Source: Alphaproteobacteria bacterium (GTDB taxonomy: Bacteria > Pseudomonadota > Alphaproteobacteria > Rhodobacterales > Rhodobacteraceae). From it: a stretch of DNA of 64,000 bases. A model generated the notes under the pieces. It was not told the origin of the DNA. It ran no database searches and saw nothing but the letters and a program-made list of their open reading frames with translations. The first letter of the stretch is position 1, and every line of letters starts with the position of its first letter. Of this stretch, positions 1 to 8,660 are shown one piece after another. The stretch lies in contig JAUHZO010000009.1 in the NCBI GenBank assembly GCA_030425925.1, positions 62,001 to 126,000 of the forward strand. Direction: 5' to 3'. Position numbers and translations under genes: made by a program.

Positions 1-209
1 CTACGGCGCGATGTCAGCCTTGCTACATCAATCTGACAGAGAAAATCAAGAAATATGGCCCGAACACGCGAACTCAAAAGTATAGAATTCACCACAAAGT
101 AGAGAAAACCTCGAAACTGTGCATGTGACGTCGACAACGTTTCATCCTTGGCACAGAGATGCCACATTCCTGCAAATCCGACGACTCACCAGACGCAAAG
201 GAGCCCCTG

Positions 210-1178
210 ATGCGCGCCTTCCTGCTCACCCGGACCGATTCTCTGCCCGAGCTTGCCGACTTGCCGATTCCCGCGCCGCGTGCGGGTGAAATCCGGGTGC
301 AGATCGCCGCGTGCGGTCTGAACTTTGCCGACCTGCTGATGCAGAAGGGCACCTATCAGGACATGCCCGCCCTGCCCTTCGTGCTGGGCATGGAGGTGGC
401 GGGCCGGGTCGATGCCACCGGCGAGGGCGTGACCGGCTTTCAACCCGGCGACCGCGTGGCGGTGTTCGGCGGCGCGGGCGGGTTGGCGGAATACGGCTGC
501 TTTCCCGCCGAACGGGCGGTCCGGCTGCCCGACGCCATGCCCTGGGCCGAAGCGGCGGCGTTCCAGATCGCCTATGGCACGTCGCATCTTGCGCTGGATC
601 ACCGCGCCCGCCTTGCCCCGGGCGAGACGCTGCTGGTGCTGGGGGCCGCTGGCGGCGTCGGGCTGACGGCGGTGGAGATCGGCGCGCTCATGGGCGCACG
701 CGTGGTGGCCTGCGCCCGCGGGGCCGACAAGCTGGCCGTGGCCCGCGCCGCCGGGGCCGACATCGTGATCGATGCCGAAACCCAGGACATCCGCGACGAG
801 ATGAAGGCCCTGGGCGGTGCCGATGTGGTCTATGACCCGGTGGGCGGGGCGCAGTTCGATGCCGCCTTCCGCGCCTGCCGCCCCGAGGGCCGAATCCTCA
901 CCATCGGCTTCGCCTCGGGCGAGGTCCCGCAGATCAAGGCCAATCACCTTCTGGTCAAGAACCTGTCCGTTCTGGGCCTCTACTGGGGCGGCTACCTGGC
1001 GTTCCGGCCCGAGGTGCTGACCGGCTCGCTGAGCCGGTTGCTCGACTGGTATGCTGCGGGCCGCCTGCGCCCGCATGTCAGCCACACCCTGCCGCTGGAC
1101 CGCGCCGCCGAGGGGATGGAGCTGCTGCGCAGCCGCAAGTCGACGGGCAAGGTGGTTATCTCGATCGCCGATCTCTGA
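210..1178 (+). CDS. NADPH:quinone oxidoreductase family protein (MDR superfamily)
   Basis: 322-residue medium-chain dehydrogenase/reductase of the zinc-free quinone oxidoreductase type, expected to reduce quinones or enones with NADPH in the cytosol. A GroES-like N-terminal domain (EIRVQIAACGLNFADLLMQ) is followed by a Rossmann domain with the glycine motif GAAGGVG near residue 143. The zinc ligands of alcohol dehydrogenases are absent. I start at the ATG at 210, preceded by AAAGGAG; an in-frame ATG at 159 would add 17 residues unlike the family. It stands alone behind an AT-rich leader and converges on the next gene. The physiological substrate cannot be told. Confidence 0.88.
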   Translation: MRAFLLTRTDSLPELADLPIPAPRAGEIRVQIAACGLNFADLLMQKGTYQDMPALPFVLGMEVAGRVDATGEGVTGFQPGDRVAVFGGAGGLAEYGCFPAERAVRLPDAMPWAEAAAFQIAYGTSHLALDHRARLAPGETLLVLGAAGGVGLTAVEIGALMGARVVACARGADKLAVARAAGADIVIDAETQDIRDEMKALGGADVVYDPVGGAQFDAAFRACRPEGRILTIGFASGEVPQIKANHLLVKNLSVLGLYWGGYLAFRPEVLTGSLSRLLDWYAAGRLRPHVSHTLPLDRAAEGMELLRSRKSTGKVVISIADL

Positions 1179-1222
1179 TCCACACCGGGCCGGGCGGCTG
1201 GCGGGACGGCGGGCGGGGCGAT

Positions 1223-1243
1223 GTTCCGGACAGGGTCCGGAAC
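1223..1243. terminator. Bidirectional hairpin between convergent genes
   Basis: A perfect 9-bp inverted repeat, GTTCCGGAC and GTCCGGAAC with a 3-nt loop, lies between two convergent genes. There is no clear T-run on either side, so efficiency is uncertain. Confidence 0.5.
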
Positions 1244-1265
1244 GAGCGCCGTTCGACCGTCCCTG

Positions 1266-2240
1266 TCAGCCCGCCTCGGCCGCCCAGACCAGGTCGATCA
1301 TCTCCTGCGTGCCGCGGCTGAATTCCAGCGGACAAGGCCAGTCGGCACCATCCAGCACGCTGGCATGAAACGCCTCCACCTGGCGCACATAGTGATTGTC
1401 CGCCGGGAAACGCTCCACCGTCTGCACCAGGTCCTTCGACTGCAGCTCGATCCGCGCCTCGCCATAGACCTGCGGGTTGAACGGCGCGGTCAGGCGCATC
1501 ACCCCGTCCTCGCCGTGAAACACCATCTCCTGCCACGGGCTCATCCGCATCGACACCACCCCGCTGTAGTGGAACGAGGGAAACCGCGCGGTGATGTGGC
1601 TCCAGACATCCACGCCGTTCTCGCGCCGGATCTCGGCCGACAGGATCGCCTCGGGCTCTTCCCCGGTGACGAACCGGGTGGACCCGTAGATATAGACCCC
1701 GATATCCGGCACTGCCCCGCCGCCGGTCTCGGCCCGGTTGCGGATGTTGTCGCCATCGGCGCGGTTGTCATAGGAAAACGCCGCCGAAACCCGCACCAGA
1801 CGCCCCACCGCACCGGCCCGATAAAGCGCCCGGGCACGCTGCCATTGCGGGTGATGCACGATCATGTAGGCCTCGGACGCCAGCCGCCCCGAAGCGTCGC
1901 GGGCGGCAATCACCGGGTCAAAGCCCGCTGCCTGCATCGCCAGCGGCTTTTCCACCAGCACGTGCTTGCCCGCCTCCAGCGCCCGCACCGCCCAGTCCAC
2001 GTGCAGATGGTTGGGCAGCGGCACATAGACGGCGTCCACGCCCGGATCGGCCAGCAGCGCCTCGTAACTGTCATGCACCGCCAGCCCCGGTGCCATCTGC
2101 GCAAAGGGCCGCGCCTTGTCGGGCGACGAGGTGGCCAGCGCCGCCAGCCGCCCGCGCCGCGCCAGATGGATCGCCGGCCCCATGTGTTCGCGGGCGAATT
2201 TCGCCGCGCCCAGAATGCCCCAGTTCACATGATCCGCCAT
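1266..2240 (-). CDS. Gfo/Idh/MocA family oxidoreductase
   Basis: 324-residue NAD(P)-dependent oxidoreductase of the Gfo/Idh/MocA family, typically acting on sugars, inositols or related polyols. The N-terminal Rossmann motif WGILGAAKFA is followed by VLVEKPLAM, carrying the family EKP signature, and by GGGAVPDIGVY in the C-terminal substrate domain. The start at 2240 has a GGAGGAC ribosome site 10 bases upstream. It is convergent with the quinone oxidoreductase and shares a hairpin with it. No sugar genes are adjacent, so the substrate is open. It is not closely similar to the second Gfo/Idh protein in this window, at 32788. Confidence 0.85.
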   Translation of the reverse strand: MADHVNWGILGAAKFAREHMGPAIHLARRGRLAALATSSPDKARPFAQMAPGLAVHDSYEALLADPGVDAVYVPLPNHLHVDWAVRALEAGKHVLVEKPLAMQAAGFDPVIAARDASGRLASEAYMIVHHPQWQRARALYRAGAVGRLVRVSAAFSYDNRADGDNIRNRAETGGGAVPDIGVYIYGSTRFVTGEEPEAILSAEIRRENGVDVWSHITARFPSFHYSGVVSMRMSPWQEMVFHGEDGVMRLTAPFNPQVYGEARIELQSKDLVQTVERFPADNHYVRQVEAFHASVLDGADWPCPLEFSRGTQEMIDLVWAAEAG

Positions 2241-2353
2241 TGCCTTGTCCTCCCCAGGTTCCTGCCCAGCCTACAGACCCGAGGCGGCGAGGCAAGCCGC
2301 CTGCCCTGTCCGTGGCACGCACGTCCGGTTGCGGCAAGACCTTTGGCCGCGCG

Positions 2354-2659
2354 TCACTCCTCTGCGATGGCGATGCGCTGGCGCAACCGGCCCGTGGCAC
2401 GGTCAAAGATCAGGATCTCGTTTCCGGCCGTCACCACCGCGTACCAGTCGGCCCCCTGGGTAAAGGCCGTGGCCGTCTCGCCCGATGGCAGGGTGATCAC
2501 CTCTGGCAGCGGCGAGCGGGCATTGCTATAGCGGTGCCAGATCAGGCCGAGGATCGACACGATCCCGGCGATCATCACGCCCGTGAGCACCGTCACCAGG
2601 AGGCGCAGAAAGCGCAGGCCGGGCGGTTCGGGCAGGTCTTCGGGCTCGGGAGGGGTCAT
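2354..2659 (-). CDS. Small single-pass membrane protein (DUF6476-like)
   Basis: 101 residues: a short proline/glutamate-rich head (MTPPEPEDLPEPP), one membrane segment at about residues 20-42 (LLVTVLTGVMIAGIVSIL), and a C-terminal soluble part reading like a small beta domain (WYAVVTAGNEILIFDRATG). It is divergent from the pseudouridine synthase gene and the two start codons overlap (CATG at 2657-2660). This arrangement is common in Rhodobacterales, where the protein carries a DUF name (I believe DUF6476). Function unknown. Its real start lies well inside a longer open frame that is antisense to the synthase. Confidence 0.7.
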   Translation of the reverse strand: MTPPEPEDLPEPPGLRFLRLLVTVLTGVMIAGIVSILGLIWHRYSNARSPLPEVITLPSGETATAFTQGADWYAVVTAGNEILIFDRATGRLRQRIAIAEE

Positions 2660-3689
2660 GCCGGTCCTTTGCATCTGCATCGCGGACGATCCGCCGCCGC
2701 GTCTTGATAAGGCGCTGGCCCGCGATGTGCCAGAGGCGGCCGCGCTGTCGCGCACCCGGCTGGCCCGGCTGATCGCCGAGGGGGCGGTCACCCGGGCCGG
2801 GCAGGTGCTGGACGATCCCAGGGCCCGCGTCGCCGCCGGGGACGAGATCACCATCACCCTGCCCGAAGCCGCAGAATATGACCTGCGCCCGCAGGACATC
2901 GCGCTGGACATCCGGTTCGAGGATGACGACCTGCTGGTGGTCAACAAGCCCGCCGGTCTGGTGGTGCATCCGGCCCCGGGCACACCCGACGGCACGCTGG
3001 TCAACGCGCTCCTGCATCATTTCGGCGGCAATCTTTCGGGGGTGGGCGGCGAAAAGCGCCCCGGCATCGTGCACCGCATCGACAAGGACACCAGCGGACT
3101 TCTGGTGGTGGCCAAGTCCGACCGCGCGCATCATGGCCTGGCGGACCAGTTTGCCGCCCACAGCGTGCGCCGCGCCTATCTTGCGCTGTGCCACGGCGTG
3201 CCCGACACCGCCGATCCGCGGCTTCTGGGCACCCGCGGCGTGCGCGCCGGGCCCGGCGGCGGCATCGTCATCACCAGCGGGCTGGCCCGGCACAAGACCG
3301 ACCGCCAGCGCCAGGCGGTCTATTTCGATGGCCAGGGCCGCCACGCCGTGACCCATGTGCGGGTGCGCGAGCGGTTCGGCACCCCGCCCTGCCTCGCCCT
3401 TGTGGAATGCCGTCTGGAAACCGGCCGCACCCACCAGATCCGCGTGCACATGGCCCATGCCGGACATGCGCTGATCGGCGACCCGGTCTATGGCGGGCGG
3501 CGCAGGCTCAGCGCCGCGGCTTTGGGGCCGGCCGCACACAGGGCGGCCCACCGCCTGGACCGGCAGGCGCTGCACGCGGCCGAGCTTGGCTTCGTGCACC
3601 CGGTCACCGGAGCCGACATGCTGTTCGAGGCCGACCTGCCGCGGGATCTGGCCGATCTGCTGGCGCAATTGCGCGGCCCCAGGGCCTGA
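2658..3689 (+). CDS. RluA-family rRNA pseudouridine synthase (RluD-like)
   Basis: 343 residues, expected to convert uridines to pseudouridine in 23S rRNA. An N-terminal S4 RNA-binding domain (about residues 15-80) precedes the catalytic domain with the signature HRIDKDTSGLLVVAK, whose aspartate is the nucleophile, and RTHQIRVHMAHAGHALIGDPVYGG near the C-terminus, matching the RluC/RluD group rather than RluA, which lacks S4. The start at 2658 overlaps the start of the divergent membrane protein; an in-frame start at 2583 would run through that gene and is unlikely. It lies directly upstream of rpoH, a frequent order in Rhodobacterales. Confidence 0.9.
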   Translation: MPVLCICIADDPPPRLDKALARDVPEAAALSRTRLARLIAEGAVTRAGQVLDDPRARVAAGDEITITLPEAAEYDLRPQDIALDIRFEDDDLLVVNKPAGLVVHPAPGTPDGTLVNALLHHFGGNLSGVGGEKRPGIVHRIDKDTSGLLVVAKSDRAHHGLADQFAAHSVRRAYLALCHGVPDTADPRLLGTRGVRAGPGGGIVITSGLARHKTDRQRQAVYFDGQGRHAVTHVRVRERFGTPPCLALVECRLETGRTHQIRVHMAHAGHALIGDPVYGGRRRLSAAALGPAAHRAAHRLDRQALHAAELGFVHPVTGADMLFEADLPRDLADLLAQLRGPRA

Positions 3690-3796
3690 CCAAAGGCCGC
3701 CGCAACACACATGACCTGTGCGTGATAGCGCTGACACAGGTCTTTCGCCGCCACCGCCAATGATTAACTTTCTGGCAAGCCTTGGGGCTTTACCGT

Positions 3797-3825
3797 CTTG
3801 AAACACAAGATCAGAGGCCCCATCT
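3797..3825 (+). promoter_or_regulatory. Heat-shock (sigma-32-type) promoter of rpoH
   Basis: CTTGAAA at 3797-3803, 14 bases, then CCCCATCT at 3818-3825 match the Escherichia coli sigma-32 consensus (CTTGAAA, 13-14 bases, CCCCATNT) at every specified position. The expected transcript start is about 3832, giving a leader of roughly 40 bases to the rpoH ATG at 3875. Because the downstream gene encodes sigma-32 itself, this implies positive autoregulation, as described for Caulobacter rpoH. Confidence 0.85.
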
Positions 3826-3874
3826 GGCATGTTAAGCCCCGTAACATAGGGGCTCCCAACGGAGGGAGTGTGAC

Positions 3875-4771
3875 ATGAGCAACTATGGCAATCTGCCGGC
3901 CCCGTCGCCCGAGGCGGGCCTGAGCCGTTATCTGCAGGAAATCCGCAAGTTCCCGCTGCTGGAGCCGGAAGAGGAATACATGCTGGCCAAGCGCTGGGTC
4001 GAGGATCAGGATGCCGAGGCCGCGCACAAGATGGTCACCTCGCACCTGCGCCTCGCCGCCAAGATCGCCATGGGCTATCGCGGCTACGGCCTGCCGCAGG
4101 CCGAGGTGATTTCCGAAGCCAATGTCGGCCTGATGCAGGCCGTCAAGCGGTTCGACCCGGAAAAGGGCTTTCGCCTCGCGACCTACGCCATGTGGTGGAT
4201 CCGCGCCTCGATCCAGGAATACATCCTGCGGTCCTGGTCGCTGGTCAAGCTGGGTACGACCAGCGCGCAGAAGAAGCTGTTCTTCAACCTGCGCAAGGCC
4301 AAATCGCGCATCGGCGCGCTGGAGGATGGCGATCTGCGCCCGGAACACGTGGAAAAGATCGCACACGACCTCGGCGTGACCGAGGACGAGGTGATCTCGA
4401 TGAACCGCCGCCTGTCGGGCGGCGATGCCTCGCTGAACGCCACCGTGGGCTCCGAAGGCGAAGGCACGATGCAATGGCAGGACTGGCTGGAGGACGAAGA
4501 CGCCGACCAGGCCGGCGATTACGCCGAGCGCAACGAACTGGAGGCGCGGCGCGAATTGCTGGCACAGGCGATGGACGTGCTGACCGACCGCGAAAAGGAC
4601 ATCCTGACCCAGCGCCGCCTGATGGATCAGGCGGTCACGCTGGAAGAGCTTTCGGGGCAGTACGACGTGTCGCGCGAACGCATCCGCCAGATCGAAGTGC
4701 GCGCGTTCGAGAAGCTGCAAAAGCGCATGCGCGACCTGGCGCGCGATCAGGGCATGCTGACATCGGCATGA
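3875..4771 (+). CDS. rpoH: RNA polymerase heat-shock sigma factor RpoH (sigma-32)
   Basis: 298-residue sigma-70-family factor directing transcription of chaperone and protease genes. Region 1.2/2 begins SRYLQEIRKFPLLEPEEEY; the region 2.3-2.4 hallmark is FRLATYAMWWIRASIQEYIL; the RpoH-specific box is recognisable as QKKLFFNLRKAK; region 4.2 ends with the helix-turn-helix SRERIRQIEVRAFEKL. The start is supported by GGAGGGAG 8 bases upstream. Length fits the family. The sigma-32-type promoter just upstream predicts that it activates itself. Alphaproteobacteria often hold two rpoH paralogues; which one this is cannot be decided here. Confidence 0.97.
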   Translation: MSNYGNLPAPSPEAGLSRYLQEIRKFPLLEPEEEYMLAKRWVEDQDAEAAHKMVTSHLRLAAKIAMGYRGYGLPQAEVISEANVGLMQAVKRFDPEKGFRLATYAMWWIRASIQEYILRSWSLVKLGTTSAQKKLFFNLRKAKSRIGALEDGDLRPEHVEKIAHDLGVTEDEVISMNRRLSGGDASLNATVGSEGEGTMQWQDWLEDEDADQAGDYAERNELEARRELLAQAMDVLTDREKDILTQRRLMDQAVTLEELSGQYDVSRERIRQIEVRAFEKLQKRMRDLARDQGMLTSA

Positions 4772-4806
4772 CACGGGGCCCCAGACCGGGCCTGACCGCA
4801 GGAATA

Positions 4807-4840
4807 CCGGGGGCCGGGTGCCAAAGCGCCCGGCCCCCGG
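4807..4840. terminator. Strong hairpin between rpoH and the ABC operon
   Basis: A perfect 12-bp inverted repeat (CCGGGGGCCGGG / CCCGGCCCCCGG, 10-nt loop) lies between the convergent 3' ends of rpoH and the sugar transporter ATPase. It is G+C-only and lacks a T-run, as is usual for bidirectional terminators in GC-rich genomes. Confidence 0.7.
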
Positions 4841-4855
4841 CATGTTGCGGTCGTC

Positions 4856-5620
4856 TCACGCCAGCATCTGCGCCAGATCCTCGATCTCGGCCCCGCCGGC
4901 CATCAGGCGACGGATGTCGTCGCCGGCCAGTTCTTCCTTGGTGCCCGCCCCGATCACCTCGCCCAGGCTGAGAAAGGTGAAGCGGTCGGCGATCAGTTTC
5001 GAGTGGATCTCGTTGTGGGTGATGAAGATGATGGCGATGTCGCCGCGCTCGCGCACCGTCTTGATGGTGCGCAGCACCTCCATCTGCTGCTTCTGCCCCA
5101 GGGCCGAGGTCGGCTCGTCCAGGATCAGCACCTTGGCCCCGAAATGGATCGCGCGGGCAATCGCCAGCGTCTGGCGCTGACCGCCCGACATGGTGCCCAC
5201 CGCCTGCCCCGGGTCCGAGATGTCGATGCCGATCTTCAGCATCTCGTCATGGGCAACCTTGTCCATCTCGTCCATCTTCAGCATCCCGAACATCCCCTTG
5301 AGCTCGCGCCCCATGAAGAAGTTGCGGGTCACGCTCATCAGCGGGTTGAGCGCGAGGTCCTGGTAGACCGTGCCGATCCCCGCCGCCGCCGCGTCGCGCG
5401 GCGTGCGGAAGGTCACCGGTTTTCCTTCGATGTAGATCTGGCCTTCGGTGGGCTGGTGCACGCCGGACAGCGTCTTGATCAGCGTGGACTTGCCCGCACC
5501 GTTGTCACCCAGAAGCGCGTGCACCTCGCCGGGCCAGACATCGAGGTCGACCCCGCTCAGCGCCGTGAAGGGGCCAAAGCGCTTTACCAGCTTTTCGACC
5601 CTGAGATACGGTTGTGCCAT
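4856..5620 (-). CDS. Sugar ABC transporter ATP-binding protein (CUT2/Frc-type)
   Basis: 254-residue ATPase energising a sugar importer at the inner membrane. Walker A is GDNGAGKST (about residues 37-45), the ABC signature MSGGQRQTLAIARAI, and Walker B VLILDEPTSALG; the switch histidine lies in IIFITHNE. It has a single ABC module, as in the FrcA fructose group, not the double module of RbsA or XylG. It is the third gene of an operon behind the binding protein and permease; its start lies three bases after the permease stop. No kinase or regulator is adjacent, so the sugar is unassigned. Confidence 0.9.
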   Translation of the reverse strand: MAQPYLRVEKLVKRFGPFTALSGVDLDVWPGEVHALLGDNGAGKSTLIKTLSGVHQPTEGQIYIEGKPVTFRTPRDAAAAGIGTVYQDLALNPLMSVTRNFFMGRELKGMFGMLKMDEMDKVAHDEMLKIGIDISDPGQAVGTMSGGQRQTLAIARAIHFGAKVLILDEPTSALGQKQQMEVLRTIKTVRERGDIAIIFITHNEIHSKLIADRFTFLSLGEVIGAGTKEELAGDDIRRLMAGGAEIEDLAQMLA

Positions 5621-5623
5621 GGC

Positions 5624-6748
5624 TCAGATCCCCCCCGTGATCCGCTTGCGGATGCGTTCGTTGGCGAACACCGCCGCCAGCAGCACCACGCCGACAAAGA
5701 CCCGGTAGAACGACCCGTCGATCCACGGGATGTAGAACACCGCGTTGGCCACCAGACCGAAGGTCACCGCGCCGAACACCACCCCGATGACCGAACCGAA
5801 TCCCCCCGTCATCAGCGTGCCGCCCACAACGGCGATGGCGATGGCTTCAAGCTCCTTGAGGTTGCCCTTGGCGGCATCGGCGGTGTTGGTGTCGAACACT
5901 TGGCAGGCCGCAAAGATCGTGGCGCAGAAGGCCGTGGTCATGAACAGGCCGATCTTGACCTGGTTCACCGGCACCCCGTTGGCGCGCGCCGCCTCCTTGT
6001 TGTCGCCGGTGGCAAAGATCCAGTTGCCGATCTGCGTGCGGCTGAGGATGAAATAGGCCAGCCCGGCGATGATGATCCACCACAAGAGCCGCGCATCGAA
6101 CCCGGTCACCAGCTGCTCGCCCGCGCGGCTGCCGCGGGTCACCGCGTTGCCGCCCAGCAGGAACCACAGATCATAGAACCAGCCGAACACCTCGCCGCCG
6201 AACAGATCGGCGAACCAGCTGGTTTCCTTGAAATCCGGCAGGCCGGAAATCTGCGTCGACTGGTTGATGAGGCGAAAGCACACCTCGGTCAGGCCGCGCA
6301 GGAAAAACAGGAAGGCCAGCGTCACGATAAAGCTCGACAGGCCCGACCGCACGACGATGGTGCCGATGATCCATCCGAACGTCAGCGTCATCGCCAGCGT
6401 GATCAGAAAGGCCGAAAGCGGCGTCGCCTCGCCCAGTCCGAACGGCAGGCCCCATTTCAGCATCATCGCCATGGACATGCCGGCAAAACCGATCATCGAC
6501 CCGATGGACAGGTCGAACTCGCCCGCGATCATCAGCAGGGCCGCGCCGGTGGCGATGATGCCGAACTGCGCGATGATCGCCATGTTGTTCTTGAGCCCGA
6601 GCGCGTTGAAGGCCTTGAAGTCCGACGCCAGGGTGATCGCCACGATCACCACGATCATGACGATGAAGGCCCCGGCCTCGGGTCGGCGCACCATGCGCAT
6701 CAAGGTGGATTCCTGTTTCAAGCGGTCGGCTTCGCTGCGCCCCGTCAT
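5624..6748 (-). CDS. Sugar ABC transporter permease (CUT2/Frc-type)
   Basis: 374-residue polytopic inner-membrane permease of the ribose/fructose (CUT2) family. The family motif GEFDLSIGSMIG occurs at about residue 75, and there are some eight to ten hydrophobic segments, beginning with one at residues 28-43 and ending near the C-terminal KRITGG. It pairs with the ATPase just downstream and the periplasmic binding protein upstream. A long extramembrane stretch around residues 150-200 fits the FrcC subfamily. A hairpin plus T-run sits between the binding-protein gene and this one and may lower its expression relative to the binding protein. Confidence 0.9.
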   Translation of the reverse strand: MTGRSEADRLKQESTLMRMVRRPEAGAFIVMIVVIVAITLASDFKAFNALGLKNNMAIIAQFGIIATGAALLMIAGEFDLSIGSMIGFAGMSMAMMLKWGLPFGLGEATPLSAFLITLAMTLTFGWIIGTIVVRSGLSSFIVTLAFLFFLRGLTEVCFRLINQSTQISGLPDFKETSWFADLFGGEVFGWFYDLWFLLGGNAVTRGSRAGEQLVTGFDARLLWWIIIAGLAYFILSRTQIGNWIFATGDNKEAARANGVPVNQVKIGLFMTTAFCATIFAACQVFDTNTADAAKGNLKELEAIAIAVVGGTLMTGGFGSVIGVVFGAVTFGLVANAVFYIPWIDGSFYRVFVGVVLLAAVFANERIRKRITGGI

Positions 6749-6784
6749 GAGCTCCCCCAGTGCTGTGTGTAGGATATGTATGGG

Positions 6785-6813
6785 AAAAGGGGACAGGCGG
6801 TGCCGCCTGCCCC
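6785..6813 (-). terminator. Intra-operon intrinsic terminator/attenuator after the binding-protein gene
   Basis: Reading the minus strand, a hairpin with stem CAGGCGG/CCGCCTG extended by four G:C pairs across a one-base bulge is followed directly by TTTT. It lies 26 bases past the binding-protein stop and 37 bases before the permease start. Partial termination here is a known way to make the binding protein in excess of the membrane parts. Confidence 0.6.
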
Positions 6814-6838
6814 CGAATGCTGCGGATCGGCCGCAGGA

Positions 6839-7756
6839 TTACCGGTCGATGCCGGCCAGCGCCTTGACGGCGGCCGCGTTGGTCTTGTCCACAAAGCCCG
6901 GGCCCGAGGGGATGTTCGCCCCGGGCAGCAGGCCTGCATGGTTGTTGTACAGGTGCAGGACGATGATCGGCATGTAGCCCTGCAGACGCTGCTGCTGGTC
7001 GATGGTGAACGAGGCGGTGCCCGCTTCGATCAGGTCCATCACACCCGGGCTGAGGTCGAAGCACGCCAGGTGGATCGACCCCACCAGACCCATCTCGTCC
7101 AGCGCCGAGGCGGCGGCTTCGCAGACATGCGGGCCAACGGCCAGCACGCCGTCGATGCTTTCATCGGCCTGCAGCGCGGCGGCGGTGCGGGTCTTGATCT
7201 GAGTGACGTCGTTGGACACGTCGATCTGGTTCAGATCGGCACCCATGGCGTCGAAATAGCCGGTGCAACGGTCGACCAGCGCGGTGTTGAACGCCTCCTG
7301 GTTGAGGCAGAGCCCCTTGGTCACACCCTCGGCCATCGCACGTTCGCCCGCGGCCTTGCCGGCGTCGTATTCCGGCTGGCCCACATGCATCAGCGCGCCG
7401 ACTTCCTTGGACGATTCGAGGCCCGAGTTCATGGTGACCACCGGGATACCCGCATCGACCGCGGCCTTGATGGCCCCGCCCAGCGCATCGGCGTCGGGCA
7501 GCGACACGACGATGCCGTCGGGCTGGGTGGCCGCGGCGGCTTCGATCAGCTTGGCCATGCCCGCCATGTCACCCGAGGGGTCGAAATTGTACTCGATCTC
7601 GGCTCCGACGGCAGCACCGGCGTCTTTCGCGCCCTTTTCCACCACCGGCCAGAACGGATCGGTGCCCTGGGTATGCGTGATCACGACATAGCGCTCGGCC
7701 ATGGCCGAACCGGCCAGCAGTGCCAGGCCCGCGGCCAGAGTTGCAACTCGCTTCAT
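6839..7756 (-). CDS. Sugar ABC transporter substrate-binding protein
   Basis: 305-residue periplasmic binding protein of the ribose-binding/Peripla_BP_4 type. A cleavable signal peptide (MKRVATLAAGLALLAGSAMA) precedes the mature start ERYVVITHTQGTDPFW. The mature chain has the two-lobed pattern with PDGIVVSLPDADAL and IPVVTMNSG in the first lobe, and three cysteines mid-chain (CLNQ, RCTG, HVCEA). It is the first gene of the importer operon and is divergent from the peroxidase/P450 operon across a 226-base intergenic region. The ligand is not predictable from sequence; fructose-type and related sugars are the nearest analogues. Confidence 0.9.
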   Translation of the reverse strand: MKRVATLAAGLALLAGSAMAERYVVITHTQGTDPFWPVVEKGAKDAGAAVGAEIEYNFDPSGDMAGMAKLIEAAAATQPDGIVVSLPDADALGGAIKAAVDAGIPVVTMNSGLESSKEVGALMHVGQPEYDAGKAAGERAMAEGVTKGLCLNQEAFNTALVDRCTGYFDAMGADLNQIDVSNDVTQIKTRTAAALQADESIDGVLAVGPHVCEAAASALDEMGLVGSIHLACFDLSPGVMDLIEAGTASFTIDQQQRLQGYMPIIVLHLYNNHAGLLPGANIPSGPGFVDKTNAAAVKALAGIDR

Positions 7757-7982
7757 TCTTTCCTCCCTGAAAGCTTGTTCGCGTTAACAGCCGCAGTGAA
7801 GCCATTTTGGCCCATCAAAGCAAGGCTCTTGCTGCCAAGGGGACAAACGCCGCTGCCAAAGGCCAACCCGCCACCACCTGTGAGGGAAATCACAGTCACA
7901 AAACTTACCCTTTGATAGATCAATTTTTGCGTGTACCCTTTCCGCAAGGTCAATTGCGCCCGTCAAAGTGATTGGAAATCCC

Positions 7983-8648
7983 ATGTCTAACATCGCCGGC
8001 AAGGCGTACGCGATGAACGTCGTCACGCCCTCCAACCCAAGGATCACCTGGATCAACCGTCTGCTGTTCATGGCCTCGCGCGGGCAGCCGTCGAACCTGT
8101 TCGGCCTCTTGGGGCTGTCGCTGATCCATTTTGCCCGCTGGGTCATCATCAAACCCGAGCAGTGGCCCGATCTTGGCCAGGGCAAGCAGACGGTGCAGAA
8201 CGATTACGTGCTGTTCTGCTCGAACTTCAACGGCACCTGGGACCAGTATATCGACGCCTTCTCGGACGGCATCCCCAACGGTCTGAACCTGTTCTGGTTC
8301 TCGGCCACCAAGTACCCGCTGTCGATCCCGGTCACGCCGTTCAAGCGCTACATCACCTACAACCAGATCGGCTGCGATTATTACTACAACGCCACCCCCG
8401 GCTCGGCCCAGCGCGACATCAAGACCTCGCTCAAGGTCTATGACGCGCTGCTGACGCTGCAAAAGGCCCATGCCGAGCAGACGCCCGAGGTCTTTGCCGA
8501 AACCTATCGCAAGACGCTGGGCCAGGTGCAGATCGGGCTGGGCGATCCCGGCTTTGGCCCGGTGGCCAGCCTCGACACCGAAAAGGCCGACCAGAACCGC
8601 CGGGACTATGTGCGCGACGCGCAGGCCCGGTTCAACGCGCAGCGCTGA
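7983..8648 (+). CDS. Unrecognised protein, first gene of the DyP/P450 operon
   Basis: 221 residues; I do not recognise the family. The chain is aromatic-rich (NDYVLFCSNFNGTWDQYI, LNLFWFSATKYPLSIPVTPF, GCDYYYNATPG), with one hydrophobic stretch near residues 40-57 (LFGLLGLSLIHFARWVII) that could be an amphipathic or membrane-associated helix. No signal peptide or metal motif is evident. I use the ATG at 7983; a GTG at 7968 would add five residues. It heads a tight same-strand run (gaps of 12, 18, 12 and 11 bases) with a second unknown, a DyP peroxidase, a P450 and a GST, so it probably serves the same pathway. Confidence 0.75.
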   Translation: MSNIAGKAYAMNVVTPSNPRITWINRLLFMASRGQPSNLFGLLGLSLIHFARWVIIKPEQWPDLGQGKQTVQNDYVLFCSNFNGTWDQYIDAFSDGIPNGLNLFWFSATKYPLSIPVTPFKRYITYNQIGCDYYYNATPGSAQRDIKTSLKVYDALLTLQKAHAEQTPEVFAETYRKTLGQVQIGLGDPGFGPVASLDTEKADQNRRDYVRDAQARFNAQR

Positions 8649-8660
8649 GGAGACAGACCC

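Noticed and set aside
148-164. TTGGCAC...TGCCAC resembling a sigma-54 promoter before the first gene
   Set aside because: The GG-to-GC spacing is one base short of the strict sigma-54 requirement, and the -12 element lacks TTGC.
1-209. Possible gene on either strand at the left edge
   Set aside because: Frames are short, AT-rich and without ribosome sites; the stretch reads as a leader or promoter region.
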